Assembly: GCF_028372415.1 (NCBI RefSeq)
Contig: NC_092875.1
Coordinates: forward strand, 407,355,239 to 407,419,238
Reading direction: 5' to 3'
Origin: Notamacropus eugenii
Lineage: Eukaryota; Chordata; Mammalia; Diprotodontia; Macropodidae
Length of the DNA: 64,000 nt
The translations under genes and the position numbers were made by a program. The notes beneath the pieces are model-generated. The model was not told where the DNA came from. It worked only from the letters and a program-made list of their open reading frames with translations, and searched no databases. Each line of letters opens with the position of its first letter. The stretch's first letter is position 1. Below, one piece after another: positions 10,701 through 20,329 of the stretch.

Positions 10701-13700
10701 GGATTGGATTTGGGACGTTAGAGAGAAGGAATGAAAAAAGACAAAAGGTTTTAAGTCTGGATGACTAGAACTATGGCAGTGTCATTAGTAGTGATCGTGT
10801 TCGTCCTTTGTTGCTGAAGAAGACCATGCCATCAGAGAAGTAATGACATGACTTGCACTTGACTTTGTTTTGAGTGAGGGAGAACTGTGCAGGTCACCAG
10901 CCTCACTTCTCCTCCAGAGCCATTTGAATCCAGTGACCAGACATTCATCAGGATGACTGGAGATGACCCAGGATGCACTGGGAGATCTTGGGCCCTTTAG
11001 GCCAAGGCCTTTGCAGGTTCTCACTAAGGAAGTTAGGAGAAGGACTGGGCTTGGAGGAAGAGAAGACAGGGAGTTCTTTTTAGAAACCATTTAATTTGAA
11101 ATGCTGGCTGGACATTCAGGTGAGATGTCTACCAGACAGCTGGAGATAGAGGGCTGCTGCTCAGTAAAGAAAAGAAGTTTGACATAGGCTTTGTAGTTAC
11201 TTATAAAGAAGTAATCCATCATCATGGTAGTACATGAGTTTGTCAAGGAGAGGAGTGAGGAGGCATGAGGACAGAGCCTTGGTGGGCACTGCTTAGGGGG
11301 TGGGAGGAGGACAATGAGTCCATAAAGCCTACCCAGTGGTTAGGAGTGATTATATAGGTATGAGGAAAACCAAGAAGAGGCAGTGTCTTGGAAACCAGGA
11401 AAGAGAACATATAAGCAAAGGAGGAGGTGGTCAACAATGCCACATGCAGAAGGGTCAAGGAATACTACTTCTGGACTGGATCTGGGATTTCATTGGTGTT
11501 GGAAACTCTTGATGATGAAACCCCCTCTACTAAAAAGGCTCAGCACCTGCTTCTTCAGCTTATGATTTTAGAGAATTCTGGGGCACAGAAAAATTAAATG
11601 AGATGCTGCGGTCACCCAGCCATTATCTTGCAGAGGCTGGACTTGGAGAGGCAATGCGACATGATAGATATAGTGCTTTCTGAATCAGGAAGGTCTGGGT
11701 TCAAATTCTGCCTTTGAAATTTACCACCGTGTGTAAATGTGTGTATGTATGTATGTAAAATCAGGAGGTTGAATGAGATGGTGTCTAGGGTCTCCTTTAG
11801 CTGTAAATCTGAGATCCTGTGGACCCAAGTCTGCTTGACTCCAGGACTGACTCTTTACACACTGTGCCATGCTGCCTCTCTAAGAAATGTTAGAGAGAGT
11901 AGAATGGTTGAGACTGAGGAATGAATGAGAGATGAGAAAACAGAAGCCAGAATCAGAGAATTTAGCAGGGGTACCCTTGAGGGTTTTTTTTGGTGGTTTT
12001 AGGGTAGGGAAAACCTGAGCATGTTTAGAGAAAGCAGAGAAGGATCCAGGAGAGAGGGAGAGATTGAAGATAAGAGAGAATAATTGATGGAGTAAGGTCC
12101 CTGAGGAGATGAAAGGACATAGGATCCAGGTCATGATAGGGGTGGTATGTTGGTTTGTTTATCCTTTGTTCTTGAAGAGGACCAATGGTGTCAGGAGGGT
12201 GATGGCTTGACTTGAGAGTGAGTTGAATTTAAGTGAGACAGAGTGGTACAAAGTCATCAGCCCCACTGTCTCCTCCAGAGTCATCAGAGTCTGGTGGCAT
12301 TACCTTTGACAAGGAGGCAGATCACCTTATTCTTGGAGGCCAAAGGAAAGGAAGGAGGGAAGAGTGAAGAAGTAGATTTGGAGGAGTAGAAGGGAAGAGA
12401 TGAGGAGGCTCACGATGGATGGCTTTGGTCTTCTCAGGAAAGTAGCAGACAAGATTGTGATGAGAAAGAGTGATGGGGCTGGAGGAGAGGTTTGGAATGG
12501 CAGCTGTGGGGAATTTGTCATGGAGTCAGAGAGTGATGGAAGAACTGCCATGCCATTGGGGTGTGTGTGATGTTCTCCCCACTTCTAGCTTATTCTCTCT
12601 GAGATTCCTCTCATCAATGACACTGTATATCTAAGCTTCTTGAGGGCAGGGACCATATTTTTGCTTTCCTTTATATCCCCAGTGCATAACTTAATGTCTG
12701 GAACATAGTAATTGCTCAATAAACACTTGTTGGTTGATTGATAATTAGCTTGAAAAGAGATTGATCTTTAGACACTGGTCTAATGAACACTGACCTACTG
12801 ATACCGTTTCATAGGGTCCTCAGCTCTTGTAGAGGGGAAGGATTTCTTTATTAACGGTGCAAAATTTTTGAACTCACAAAATGAAAACTTATCTATACTT
12901 TAAGGCTATGAACTGGTGTCCTTGGCACTCGGAAATCCTTGCCGTTGGAGGAGGCATGAAAGATGGACATTTATATGTCTGGGATGTAAACACCAAGAGT
13001 AGCATCCAGACTCCATGTACGAAATCACAGGTACACTCATGAATTAGATATGAACTGCTTCTGAATTCAGTTCATTTTGGTTCTTCCATATTTTAAAATA
13101 GCAGTTTGTGGTCAAGTGCGGGGTCCAGATCCCCCCTTTTCGTACTTGGTATGGGTGGCATCCTTGTTCTGTAGTGGTTTGAATAAGTAGGACCCAAATA
13201 GACTGTCTTCTCTATAGAAAAACTCCCCTTTCTAGACTGTTATTTAGATTGTATTTCAGACTGAAACAACAATGTCCACAATTCTTTAATTTATTTACTT
13301 CTTCAACAGATTTGTTCCCTGATCTGGTTACCTAACACAAAAGAGATTGCGAGTGGCCATGGTATTCCTAAACATGAGGTGACTCTGTGGAACTATTCCC
13401 TCCTGACCCAGTCTGGTGGGTTTTTCGGTAAGTGGGTGAATCAAATGTGTGGTCCTACACAGTCAAAAAATATTTATTAAGCACCTACTATGCGCCAGAC
13501 ATGCTCTACTATGTGCTAAAGCTCTGGAGATACAAATACAAAGAAGAAAGAGAGTTCCTGCCCTCAAAGAACTTAGAATTTAGTGCACCAAGACAAAGAT
13601 AAAAGGAAACTGAAAAGCAGTGGTGGGGAGTGAAAGGGGAAGCAAGGTGAAAGAAACTACTCTTCTTTAATTGACATGAAAACTAGAGTGGAGAGGGAGT

Positions 13701-16700
13701 AACTACAGTTTGACTGACAGGGGGTTGTCATTTTAAATCTCTGGGTCTCCTCTTGGCATCCAGTCATGGATGACATAGTGACGATATTGGGCAACTGAGC
13801 TCTAATTCTGAGCCCCCTTAGCACCACCTCACCTCACTTCGAGTGAAGAAAGCACTGCCTGGAAAGGTAGGAGACTATGCCATGAAAGGGCTCCATTTCT
13901 AAGAGCTGTCCATCACAGCCCTCACCCATGTGCTCAGGGCCTGTCCTGGAAAAGAAGGCCGAATCTTGTTTATTGACAATGGCGATCAGAACACCTCTTA
14001 GTCTTGTTTGGCACAGCCACGCCCTGAGAGGGCCAGGGCTGGGGAGGCCTCCTGGGAAGCCCAGCTCCACCCCGACTGTGCTGCCACCTTGGTCTCTGAC
14101 CTCCACTTTCCTTATCGGCAAATTGAGGGAACGGGACTAGAGGATCCTTAAGATCCCATTCGCCTCAGAATCTGACATCTGTGAATTATACACCATCAAC
14201 GTTAAAGGTGCATGTGGGCACAGAGTAGGTGCTTTATAGCTAATTGCTCACTAAAACAAATTTGTAAAAGGTTCATGGGGTCTTTTTAAAAAAAATTATC
14301 TATCAATGTAGTATGGTATAATGGATGAAGTGCTGGATTTAAAGTCAGGAAGACCTGGGTTCAAATCTGCTGCAGACATTTATTAGCTGTGTCCTTTCAC
14401 GTTTCTGGGCCTCAGTTTCCTCATTTACAAAGTTTTAAAGCTATGATCCCAAGTTCTGCAGAATTAGTGTTCGTAGAATTTAGTAATTATATTGACTTTC
14501 ATGTAGGAGGTTAATATAGATTATCTCTTTTGTTCTCCCAGCATGAGGTGGCCCTCCAGAGAATATCAACACATTTCTTACATTAAAAATTACTGTTTGC
14601 AGAAGCCTGAATATTGCAGTTTTGTTGGACACACAGAACCTTAGTGTTACGCTATGATCCTCAAAATATAAGACTGCCTGCTCAGAATACTCAAGTGGCT
14701 CTGTGATCTCATTGGCAGGGGTGTGGTGCCTTGGGGTAAAAGAGCAGAGACAGTTGTTAAATTTTCAGTGTGAGCGTTTACACCTCAGAAATGGGCACAT
14801 GTTGCATATTGAGGCTTTGTTCGCCACTTTGTTGGTGACTTAGATTTAAGAAAGTGATAGAAAAATTGTTAATAATGCAGATCAGACCCAAAAGTTGTCC
14901 TTTACCCTTCCCCTTCCCTCCCCAAAGCCACTTCTTAAACATTACACGCTGTAGGATGTAGGTAGGTATTCCTTACAATGAGGCAGGTGACAGCCCATCC
15001 ATGCCTGCTTATCCTGTGAGACTCTTCTATCTGTCTTCCAATAAGTTAGCTTGCCACCAATTTGCTAGCTGTGTGACTCTGGGCAAGGATCTCCCTTATC
15101 TGATGTGAGGAAACCAATGGTGCACACAGGCTGTCTCTCAATTATCCCCCTCATCCTGCCAATCTACTTTCTTTATCATTCATATACTTACACTATAATA
15201 TTCTCTCCAGACTTCTTTGTTTTTAATATGTTGCAGTCTGCTCATGCCCACTATGTGCCTCTCTATTGCCCCATGGGTGATTACACTATTTGCAATCTTT
15301 GAGACCGTTGTGTTGCTCAGGGCTGCACATATGCAGTTTCCATGGGTTTCTGGACCCCTCTGCATGCATCACAGACAGCACCCCTACCTGACTGCAGTGG
15401 AGCTTTCTGCAATAGCAGCGTATCTTTCCTAACTTCTATTAGTATTGCTATTATTTCAAAGGAGTAGAATCTTCATATTTGTAACCACAAGACTGGGGAC
15501 TTCAGTTGAAAGGGATCCACCTCACAGCTAAAACTGGCCACAAAGAAGAAACCAAAAACTAATTCTTCAAAATTATTTTATTACTAAGCTCTAAAGGAAG
15601 TATAGAGAATCTTCTTTTGGTCATATCTGACCCTTGCTTGACCCTCTTAAAAACAAAGTGGTGAGGGAGGAAACAAGTGTTTATTAAACAGATACTCGGA
15701 ACTGTGCTTAGTGCTTTACAGTTTGTTTCATTTGATCTTCACAGTAAGCCTGAGAAGTCGGTCCTATTATTATTCCCATTTTACAGTTGAGGAATTGAGG
15801 TAGAGAGAGATTAAGTGACTTGCCCAGAGTCATACAGCTAGCAAATGTCTAAGGCTGCATTTGAACTCAGGTCTTCTTGACTCTGTGCCTTATGGCACCA
15901 CCTACACTTCTCCATCTCTGATTAAAGGTATCATCACAGAGAGTGCTCTGCCCCAGGAGTCAGGAGGCCTCGATTCTAGCCGTGTGACTTGATGCACATC
16001 TTTTCTTTTGTTGGGCCAGGCTTGCATCGGGCCATATGGTATTAGTTCAAGTTTATGATTGGGATGAATTGAGATACTCATACATTACCCAGGGATTATC
16101 AAAAAGAAATTCACTTAGCTTTTCATAGAAAGGCTGTTTGACAAGGATGTAGCTTTGATTCACTTGGGCAAAGCTTTTCTGCTTCTGTGTTTGTCATGGT
16201 GGCACATTAGTGTCAAGGGGATGTCTTCTGAATTCTTGCATGATGGATTTTTACACTTGAACCACCAGGAAGCTATATCAATGGTTCAATCCTTTGATCC
16301 CTGGACCAATTAAGTTTTGAGGGATTTTAGGAAAAGATAGCCTAGCCTACATGGCCAGGACCCCAGTAGATATTGTTGTGACCACACGGCCTCAGTTTCC
16401 TCAGCTGGCCTCCCTTTCCCACCAACCTTCCATAGTACCACCTTCCTTTCTATCTGGTTTAAAATCCCCACCTATTAGCCATTAATGGGTCAGACAGCAA
16501 TGAATAGGGGCATTGCTGAAACAGAACAAGTAAAAATGCACATTTTCTGGTAGGATTCTTTCAACTTCTGTAATTAAGACTCATCTGTTAGATTAATTAA
16601 TTAATTAATTAATTAATTAATGGTATTGGATGCTGAAGAAATGCAATACTGAAAAGGTGAATTTCTATGGGAAGCAAAAGCATCCTGGCAATTATAATCT

Positions 16701-17119
16701 CAACATCTCAGGGAGGACATGAGGCCTAAAGAGAAGAGGGTATCTGGGTAGGTGCCAGGGAAGGTGCTGAGGGACGCAAACTTCACTCACCTCTTAATCT
16801 TGTCCATTACTAGCCCTATTTCCATCCATTTTAGCAGAGTCTGGACAAAGCTCAGCTGGAGGCCTAGGTATGGGTTGGGGATGAGGTCATCAGTGTGCAT
16901 TGTGTCGTGGGTCAAGGTGAATATAACTGGATGATTAGCCCAAGGGGCCAATTTGCTTTTAAATCCTCTTTTTACCCCCTGGTATTCACCACATTAATTT
17001 GTGTCTTTCCTTCTACAGGCCACAGAGGCAGGGTATTACACCTGGCCTTGAGTCCAGATCAGAACAAGATTTTTTCAGTTGCAGCTGATGGAACAGCCTT
17101 TGTCTGGAAATGCTGTTAA
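1613..17119 (+). CDS. CDC20B: CDC20B, C-terminal seven coding exons (gene span)
   Basis: This is a cell-division-cycle 20 homolog B, a WD40 beta-propeller protein of the CDC20/FZR family, known from the locus next to GZMA and expressed mainly in multiciliated cells. Seven exons (1613-1730, 4432-4622, 5635-5729, 7651-7873, 12905-13030, 13310-13427, 17019-17119) join in phase to 972 nt, 323 codons plus TAA. The deduced protein has CDC20-like blocks in order: [64 protein letters not shown] and [13 protein letters not shown]. It ends in Trp-Lys-Cys-Cys, so the C-terminal Ile-Arg tail that CDC20 and CDH1 use to bind APC/C is absent. The N-terminal exons lie outside the window. It converges on GZMA. 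Identity rests on family knowledge; exon borders were placed by eye. Confidence 0.93.
2066..2258 (+). repeat. Local repeat, copy 2 (partner 848-1025)
   Basis: It is colinear with 848-1025 with scattered differences, and is followed by a 'tctgtctgtctg' tract where the first copy has a 'tgtgtgtgg' tract. See the partner entry. Confidence 0.5.
3700..3850 (+). repeat. tRNA-type SINE
   Basis: It has 'agctaggtggttcagtggct', 'ccctggagtcagaagga', a B-box-like 'gagttcaaac' and 'ctggacaagttacttaac'. These are the head and middle of the common marsupial SINE. The 3' part is missing. The family name (MON1/MAR1 type) is tentative. Confidence 0.75.
4301..4428 (+). repeat. (CCTT)n microsatellite abutting a splice acceptor
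   Basis: An impure run of ttcc/cctt units, with ccc and ttt interruptions, extends to 'ccttccttgtag' directly before the CDC20B exon at 4432. The repeat supplies the whole polypyrimidine tract of that acceptor. Confidence 0.95.
4432..4622 (+). CDS. CDC20B: CDC20B exon with a displaced 5' splice site
   Basis: The acceptor is 'ccttccttgtag', and the first bases complete the Tyr codon of DDYYLNILDWN. It encodes [39 protein letters not shown]. The family continues 'GEVQLWD', and the genome does read on as GTA CAA (Val Gln), but the bases after CAA are 'gaactg', not a GT donor. The nearest GT is the 'gtacaag' after the Glu codon. Using it keeps the frame (GAA joined to TTA of the next exon) and drops Val-Gln. 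The 3' end at 4622 is therefore an inference. Confidence 0.8.
5031..5155 (+). other. Short coding-like block, unidentified
   Basis: One frame reads without stop for about 40 codons, including [20 protein letters not shown], in a CDC20B intron. No start, splice sites or neighbours support a gene. It could be a processed-pseudogene scrap or chance. Confidence 0.2.
5205..5573 (-). mobile_element. Solo LTR of an endogenous retrovirus (fossil)
   Basis: A 369-bp GC-rich block is bounded, on the - strand, by TGTGAGG at one end and CTAACA at the other, the TG...CA ends of an LTR. It is flanked by a perfect 6-bp repeat, tagaag, at 5199-5204 and 5574-5579. On the - strand it has a TATA-like 'gatataagg' and an 'aataaa' with the spacing expected of U3-R-U5. 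No internal viral sequence is present, so it is a solo LTR. A 6-bp target repeat fits class II (ERV2-like) integration. Perfect flanks suggest modest age. It lies in a CDC20B intron, 61 bp before the next exon. Confidence 0.85.
5635..5729 (+). CDS. CDC20B: CDC20B exon, WD40 blade
   Basis: The acceptor is 'ttctattcccag' and the donor is 'AG|gtgag'. It encodes [20 protein letters not shown] through to NDCVLS plus two bases of a Ser codon. This is the typical WD...GH...V spacing of a WD40 blade. The intron branch and tract region before it is squeezed between the solo LTR and the acceptor. Confidence 0.9.
5771..5823 (+). repeat. (GT)n microsatellite
   Basis: Mostly perfect gt units with interruptions ('tttgtgcg', 'gcatg'). 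It lies 40 bp past the CDC20B exon end at 5729. Confidence 0.95.
6430..6845 (-). mobile_element. Old L1 3' end fragment
   Basis: 'ttgctctgcattaattcatacaaatcttccca', 'gcacaatatttaatg' and the following text match the end of L1 ORF2 seen at 36350-36500, heavily diverged. 5830-6430 before it shows nothing that can be named. Confidence 0.55.
6850..7430 (+). mobile_element. Old L1 ORF2 endonuclease fragment
   Basis: Translation recalls the L1 endonuclease C-terminal region: 'gataatgtcttaggacataa' corresponds to DHVLGHK, and 7230-7330 recalls [11 protein letters not shown]...[11 protein letters not shown] of the young L1. It is broken and opposite in strand to its neighbour at 6430-6845. Confidence 0.6.
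7651..7873 (+). CDS. CDC20B: CDC20B exon, two WD40 blades
   Basis: The acceptor is 'ttctcctctacag' and the donor is 'AAG|gtaaga'. It encodes [40 protein letters not shown], then [17 protein letters not shown] and [12 protein letters not shown]. The 'HDVR...GH/LHH...VCALKWSPDG...LASGG' pattern is a CDC20-family signature. 74 codons plus one base complete the Ser from the previous exon. Confidence 0.93.
7925..8185 (+). repeat. tRNA-type SINE, near full length
   Basis: It has 'tggtgtagcggatagag', 'gacctggagtt', 'cttactagctgtgttatcctgggcaagtca', 'tgagctggagaaggaaatgg', 'tttgccaagaaaaccc' and 'gtcacgaagagtcagacaaga' in the order expected. It sits in a CDC20B intron. Confidence 0.85.
8190..8560. 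repeat. Two further old SINE-type repeats
   Basis: 8190-8300 has 'ccctgcccttaaggatctaa', typical of the repeat also at 13465-13640. 8315-8560 is a - strand MIR-like copy ('tgacttgctcgtggtcacaca'). Confidence 0.65.
8811..9300 (+). repeat. Repeat family X, copy 1
   Basis: It contains 'tttgttcttcaagaggaccatgaca', 'gtgatgtcatgacatcaagtg' and 'ctcctccagagccatctggg'. The same ordered motifs recur at 10790-11035 and 12145-12335, all on the + strand within one CDC20B intron. I know this motif set as a recurrent marsupial repeat but cannot give its library name. Confidence 0.75.
9310..11640. repeat. Patchwork of an old unnamed repeat
   Basis: Stretches such as 9600-9720 ('agggagtcattgaaagttcctgaa'), 10545-10640 ('ttattacagtaactcagacaagagatgat') and 11095-11150 ('gtgagatgtctaccagacagctgga') read like one old mammalian repeat cut by later insertions, including X copy 2. 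The family was not identified. 9760-10530 shows nothing else. Confidence 0.4.
10790..11035 (+). repeat. Repeat family X, copy 2
   Basis: It has 'tcctttgttgctgaagaagaccatg', 'gtaatgacatgacttgca' and 'ctcctccagagccattt'. See copy 1. Confidence 0.75.
11645..11880 (+). repeat. tRNA-type SINE, diverged
   Basis: 'aatcaggaaggtctgggttcaaattctgcc' is followed by a short gtat tract and 'ggtctcctttagctgtaaatctgagatcctgtg'. Confidence 0.65.
12145..12335 (+). repeat. Repeat family X, copy 3
   Basis: It has 'tcctttgttcttgaagaggacca', 'gtgatggcttgacttgag' and 'ctcctccagagtcatc'. It is shorter than copies 1 and 2. Confidence 0.75.
12560..12745 (+). repeat. L2 3' end
   Basis: 'cttgagggcagggaccatat', 'ccccagtgcataac', 'aacatagtaattgctcaataaa' and 'cttgttggttgattg' are the hallmark 3' end of LINE-2. 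Confidence 0.9.
12905..13030 (+). CDS. CDC20B: CDC20B exon, WD40 blade
   Basis: The acceptor is 'actttaag' and the donor is 'CAG|gtacac'. 42 in-phase codons run from [20 protein letters not shown] to QTPCTKSQ, including LYVWDV. This corresponds to the CDC20 block A-W-P-W...LA-GGG..D..I-W. The acceptor has a weak pyrimidine tract. Confidence 0.92.
13310..13427 (+). CDS. CDC20B: CDC20B exon, WD40 blade
   Basis: The acceptor is 'cttcaacag' and the donor is 'TTCG|gtaagt'. It encodes [20 protein letters not shown], then [14 protein letters not shown] plus one base. It matches the CDC20 block with S-L-W...KE...G...N...W. Phase 1 joins exactly to the last exon (G|GC CAC = Gly His). Confidence 0.92.
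13465..13640 (+). repeat. Marsupial repeat with 'tttattaagcacctacta' head
   Basis: 'aatatttattaagcacctactatgcgccag' is followed by 'gagatacaaatacaaagaag' and 'ctgccctcaaagaactta'. Related copies lie at 8190-8300, 35155-35300 and 58320-58440. Confidence 0.75.
13641..17018 (+). other. Last CDC20B intron
   Basis: There are SINE pieces at 14085-14175 (+), 14300-14440 (+, 'gacctgggttcaaatctg') and 15660-15905 (-, 'cattttacagttgaggaattgagg', 'gtgacttgcccagagtcatac'). 16588-16621 is a perfect ttaa repeat. The rest (13641-14080, 14440-15655, 15906-16585) shows no gene or recognisable element. Confidence 0.7.
16588..16621. repeat. (TTAA)n microsatellite
   Basis: About eight perfect tandem copies of ttaa/aatt, self-complementary on both strands. 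It lies about 400 bp before the last CDC20B exon. Confidence 0.95.
17019..17119 (+). CDS. CDC20B: CDC20B last coding exon
   Basis: The acceptor is 'tctttccttctacag'. It encodes [20 protein letters not shown] then [12 protein letters not shown] and TAA at 17117-17119. 'GH..RVL.L..SPDG...SAAAD.T...W' is the last WD40 blade of the CDC20 family. A diverged paralogue of this exon is at 60782. Confidence 0.93.
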
Positions 17120-18271
17120 TGTCACCAAAGGAGACAGGGGTTGATGGAGCTTGTGCCTCAGGGGCTCTGTTGCAGGTGCCTGGGGGCAGATGCTCCTCAG
17201 TACTTTTGGATTCAGAGGAGCAGGAGCAGCCCAGCCTGGGAGCAGACTTTATGTCATAGATGAGTTGTCTTTCCTGAGGACCCAGTTTTCTCTCACTCTT
17301 CCAGAAAGAAAAGACTTGTGAAGGGAAAACGACCCTCCACTTCATCAGATACCCAAACATGTCCCCAGGTTGGCTCTCTCTTCTTTTGGGAACCCCTTAA
17401 ACTGTACCCCAGTCCCTACAAATGATGTAGCCACTTCAGTCAGCCTTCTGCACCTGAGTCCTCTGTCATGTGACCTGCAAGTAGCTCTGGCGCTGAAGGG
17501 CCTGTCCTGAGCTGCATGGCAAACTCACCACTAAGCAGTAGGGCCTGAGAACCAGCTGTGCCCTATTGTTGGGAGGCTTTTAGGAGACCTCTGTGTGCTA
17601 GGAGCACATTTTCAGAAAGTCAGACGATTAACTTTGGATGCTCCCCTATACAGAGCCCACCAGTGCTCTTGTCCCTTATGAGCAGATCTCTCCCAGATCT
17701 CTCTTTGGTTCTTCTTCTTCTCCTTGTCCCCTGAACCTCCATGATCCCTAGACTTCAATCCTCAGCTCTGGATTCCCCCTCTACACTTCATCAGTTATAA
17801 TAACCGTGGCTTACATCTTGCCGTTTGTCCTGCTGTGGCCCCATTTCTTCCCACCTGGACTAGCAGTGATGTCTCTTGTCCCTTGGCAGTTAATCCATTT
17901 GGATTTAGAACTTGTGAGCTGGGATTGAGCTGTCTTGGTTGGTGTGTGGGCGACTGAAGTCTTCCCAGAGCCCACATATTTACCTGGTCTCAGACGAGAT
18001 CATTCTTTGCATCACACTCAGCTGTCCACCTAAGCTTTTATTTTCTACTTCCTTCTCTGGACACAGTCATCAATTCAGTCCTACCATTGCTTATGGACAG
18101 GCTTGTCAATCAACTGCCCACCGACTCTACCCACCACTCCTATGATTCCCTGGATTTCCTTCTTGGGACCCCACTCCCCTCTTATGCCTCTCCTATGGCT
18201 AAACCCCTTGAGGGTATTATATTTGTGTTCTCAACAGTTAGCCTAGACATGGGCACATAGAGCTTAATAAA
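17120..18271 (+). other. CDC20B: CDC20B 3' UTR region (probable)
   Basis: Non-coding sequence follows the stop. The part at 17160-17668 is almost unchanged in the duplicate. The first canonical AATAAA on this strand is at 18266-18271, in a stretch ('cttaataaaaac') that resembles an L2 3' end. The true transcript end cannot be read from sequence. Confidence 0.5.
18266..18271 (+). promoter_or_regulatory. CDC20B: Candidate poly(A) signal AATAAA
   Basis: AATAAA, 1.15 kb after the CDC20B stop and followed by a T-run. The equivalent AATAAA is kept at about 62026 in the duplicate. Confidence 0.4.
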
Positions 18272-18689
18272 AACTTTTTTCTCATTCATTCATTCATTTA
18301 TTTATATTGTGAAAAATATTAGCTTATTTAATATTCCTATTGAGATTGGCTACCAAATGGTTATTTTTTATGCTGCAATGACTTATGAATAATATCTGCT
18401 AATATGTAAAACATTGAGATCAGCTTGGATGGCCAGGGAAGGAAGTCCAATGTGCGTTCAGTATTCATATTGACTTATCCAATCCAACAGTGTTGTGAGG
18501 CTGGTAGTACAAGCATTATTCCCATTTTACAGATCCTTAAAGAAGGTAAGTCCATCACTTCCATAATTAGTAAGTGCTTGCCTGGGTTTCAGACTCCTTT
18601 GTCCCTCCAGTTCTCCCTACTGCTGCACCATACTTGGGCAGAATGAGCTCCCTGAGCTTTTGAGCAGAGAGTGGTGAGATGTGCAGGGA

Positions 18690-18984
18690 TTCCCATTCTC
18701 ATGGCTTCAGTGATCCCCTCTGTTTGTTTCTAGGCCTTTCTTCTCACCCAAAGTCCCCCCAGCTTTCTTTCTATGTACTGAACCTTTTCTTGTTCAGCCC
18801 TTGGTACCCCACAGTGGGCTCCAATGGAGCATGTCTAAAACTGTTGTCATGATCTTTCCCAACTTGAAATCATCTCCAGATTCCAGCCTTCCTATTTCTG
18901 TCCCTGGGGTCCTCATTTGGGTAGCTGCCAAAACGGGCATTCTTGGTCTTCTCTCTGTCACCTCCTACAGTTAATCTGCCTCTT
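18690..18984 (+). repeat. L2 fragment
   Basis: 'ttgttcagcccttggtacccc' and 'catgatctttcccaacttgaaatc' are LINE-2-like text. It is interrupted by the SINE at 18985 and probably resumes at 19205. The same arrangement is in the duplicate. Confidence 0.6.
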
Positions 18985-19204
18985 TGTTTTTGTTCAGTGA
19001 TGTGTGCGACCTCATTTGGGGTTTTCTTGGCAAAGATACTGGAGTGGCCTGTCATTTTCTTCTCCAACCCATTTTACAGATGAAGAAACTGAGGCAAACA
19101 GGGTAAAGTGACTTGCCCAGGGTCGCAGATCTAGTTAATGTGTGAAGGTGGATTGGAACTCAAGTCTTTCTGACTTGAGGCCTAGCTTTCTATCTACTCT
19201 AATA
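18985..19204 (-). repeat. tRNA-type SINE shared by both duplicates
   Basis: 'ttcttggcaaagatactggagtgg', 'cagatgaagaaactgaggcaaacagggt' and 'gtgacttgcccagggtc' identify it. The orthologous copy at 62765-62995 shows that it inserted before the duplication. Confidence 0.9.
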
Positions 19205-20050
19205 CCTAGTACCACTTTCATCCTGAAGAATTCTGAAGTTCTTTATCTGATCATACCTGCCTGTTATTTCATCTTTACTTTTACCTTATTCCTCCAATCC
19301 TTATCCTCTGTACTCACAGCGGATGGATGACCAATTCATCTATCTTACAGCTCTTTCCCATGCTACTGCCCTTGATCTAGCCCTGTTCTTCCATCCTGGT
19401 CTCAAGCCCTTAGGGACCCAGTTCAGCTCTACACAGTGTTTCCCTCTCATGTCTCTTCTTCCCTTGTCTGTCATGACTCACGCTTTACTAACCTCCCACT
19501 CTCCATTCTCCCTGCCATCCACTCCCTATTATCTTTATGAAATACTATAAAAACCTTCATTGGGCATTTCAGACTCTTCACAACCTGGCCCTTTCTTATA
19601 TGTCCAGAGTGACACATTTTGTCATCTAGCATTAATGGCCCCCTTGCTGTTCCACACATAATACCTCATCTCTCACCTCTGTGCTTTTCCCCTGGCTGTC
19701 CCTTATCTCTGGAGTCCATTCCCTCCTCATCTCCACTTCCTTCTGGCATCCTCATGTTCCTTCAGGATGCAGCTTCAGCACCAACTTCTACAAGGAGCTT
19801 TTGCCGATCTCCTCTGATGCCAGTACCCTTCCTCTTAAACTACCTTTATTTAATGACTTAATTTATTTGTATTTATTCCTTTTCATAGTTGTGTTCTATA
19901 TACACTTATATAGGCACTTATTGTCTTCCCCATTAGAGTATAAAATCCTTGAGAATAGGGATTCTTGTATTTATCATCTTTGAGTCCTCAGCACCTGGTG
20001 CTGTGCCTGGAACTTGGTCCATGGTTAATAAACAGTGGTTGGTTGATTTC
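19205..20050 (+). repeat. L2 fragment with 3' end
   Basis: 'ttcaggatgcagcttcagcaccaacttctacaaggag' and 'agagtataaaatccttgag...' to 'aataaacagtggttggttgat' are the ORF end and 3' tail of LINE-2. The part from 19560 on is absent from the right duplicate. Confidence 0.85.
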
Positions 20051-20329
20051 ATCTCAGATGGATGATGAGGAGTTGAATGATTATTGAGCTGATAACATTA
20101 TAGACGCTGGGATGAATCTGTCAACCCCCAAACCACTTTCTCATGACTGTACGTGGTTTACAAGCTTCTTAGAAATCACATGACATAGTGTGGTTATATG
20201 GAGAGCATTAATTTCTGCTTATCTCACAGGACTTAAACCAATAACTTATAACTAAAGATTCATACTTTCAAAAGCATAAACACCTGCTGATGTGTGTGAA
20301 GCCTGGGGCAAAGAAAAAAACCATCTACA

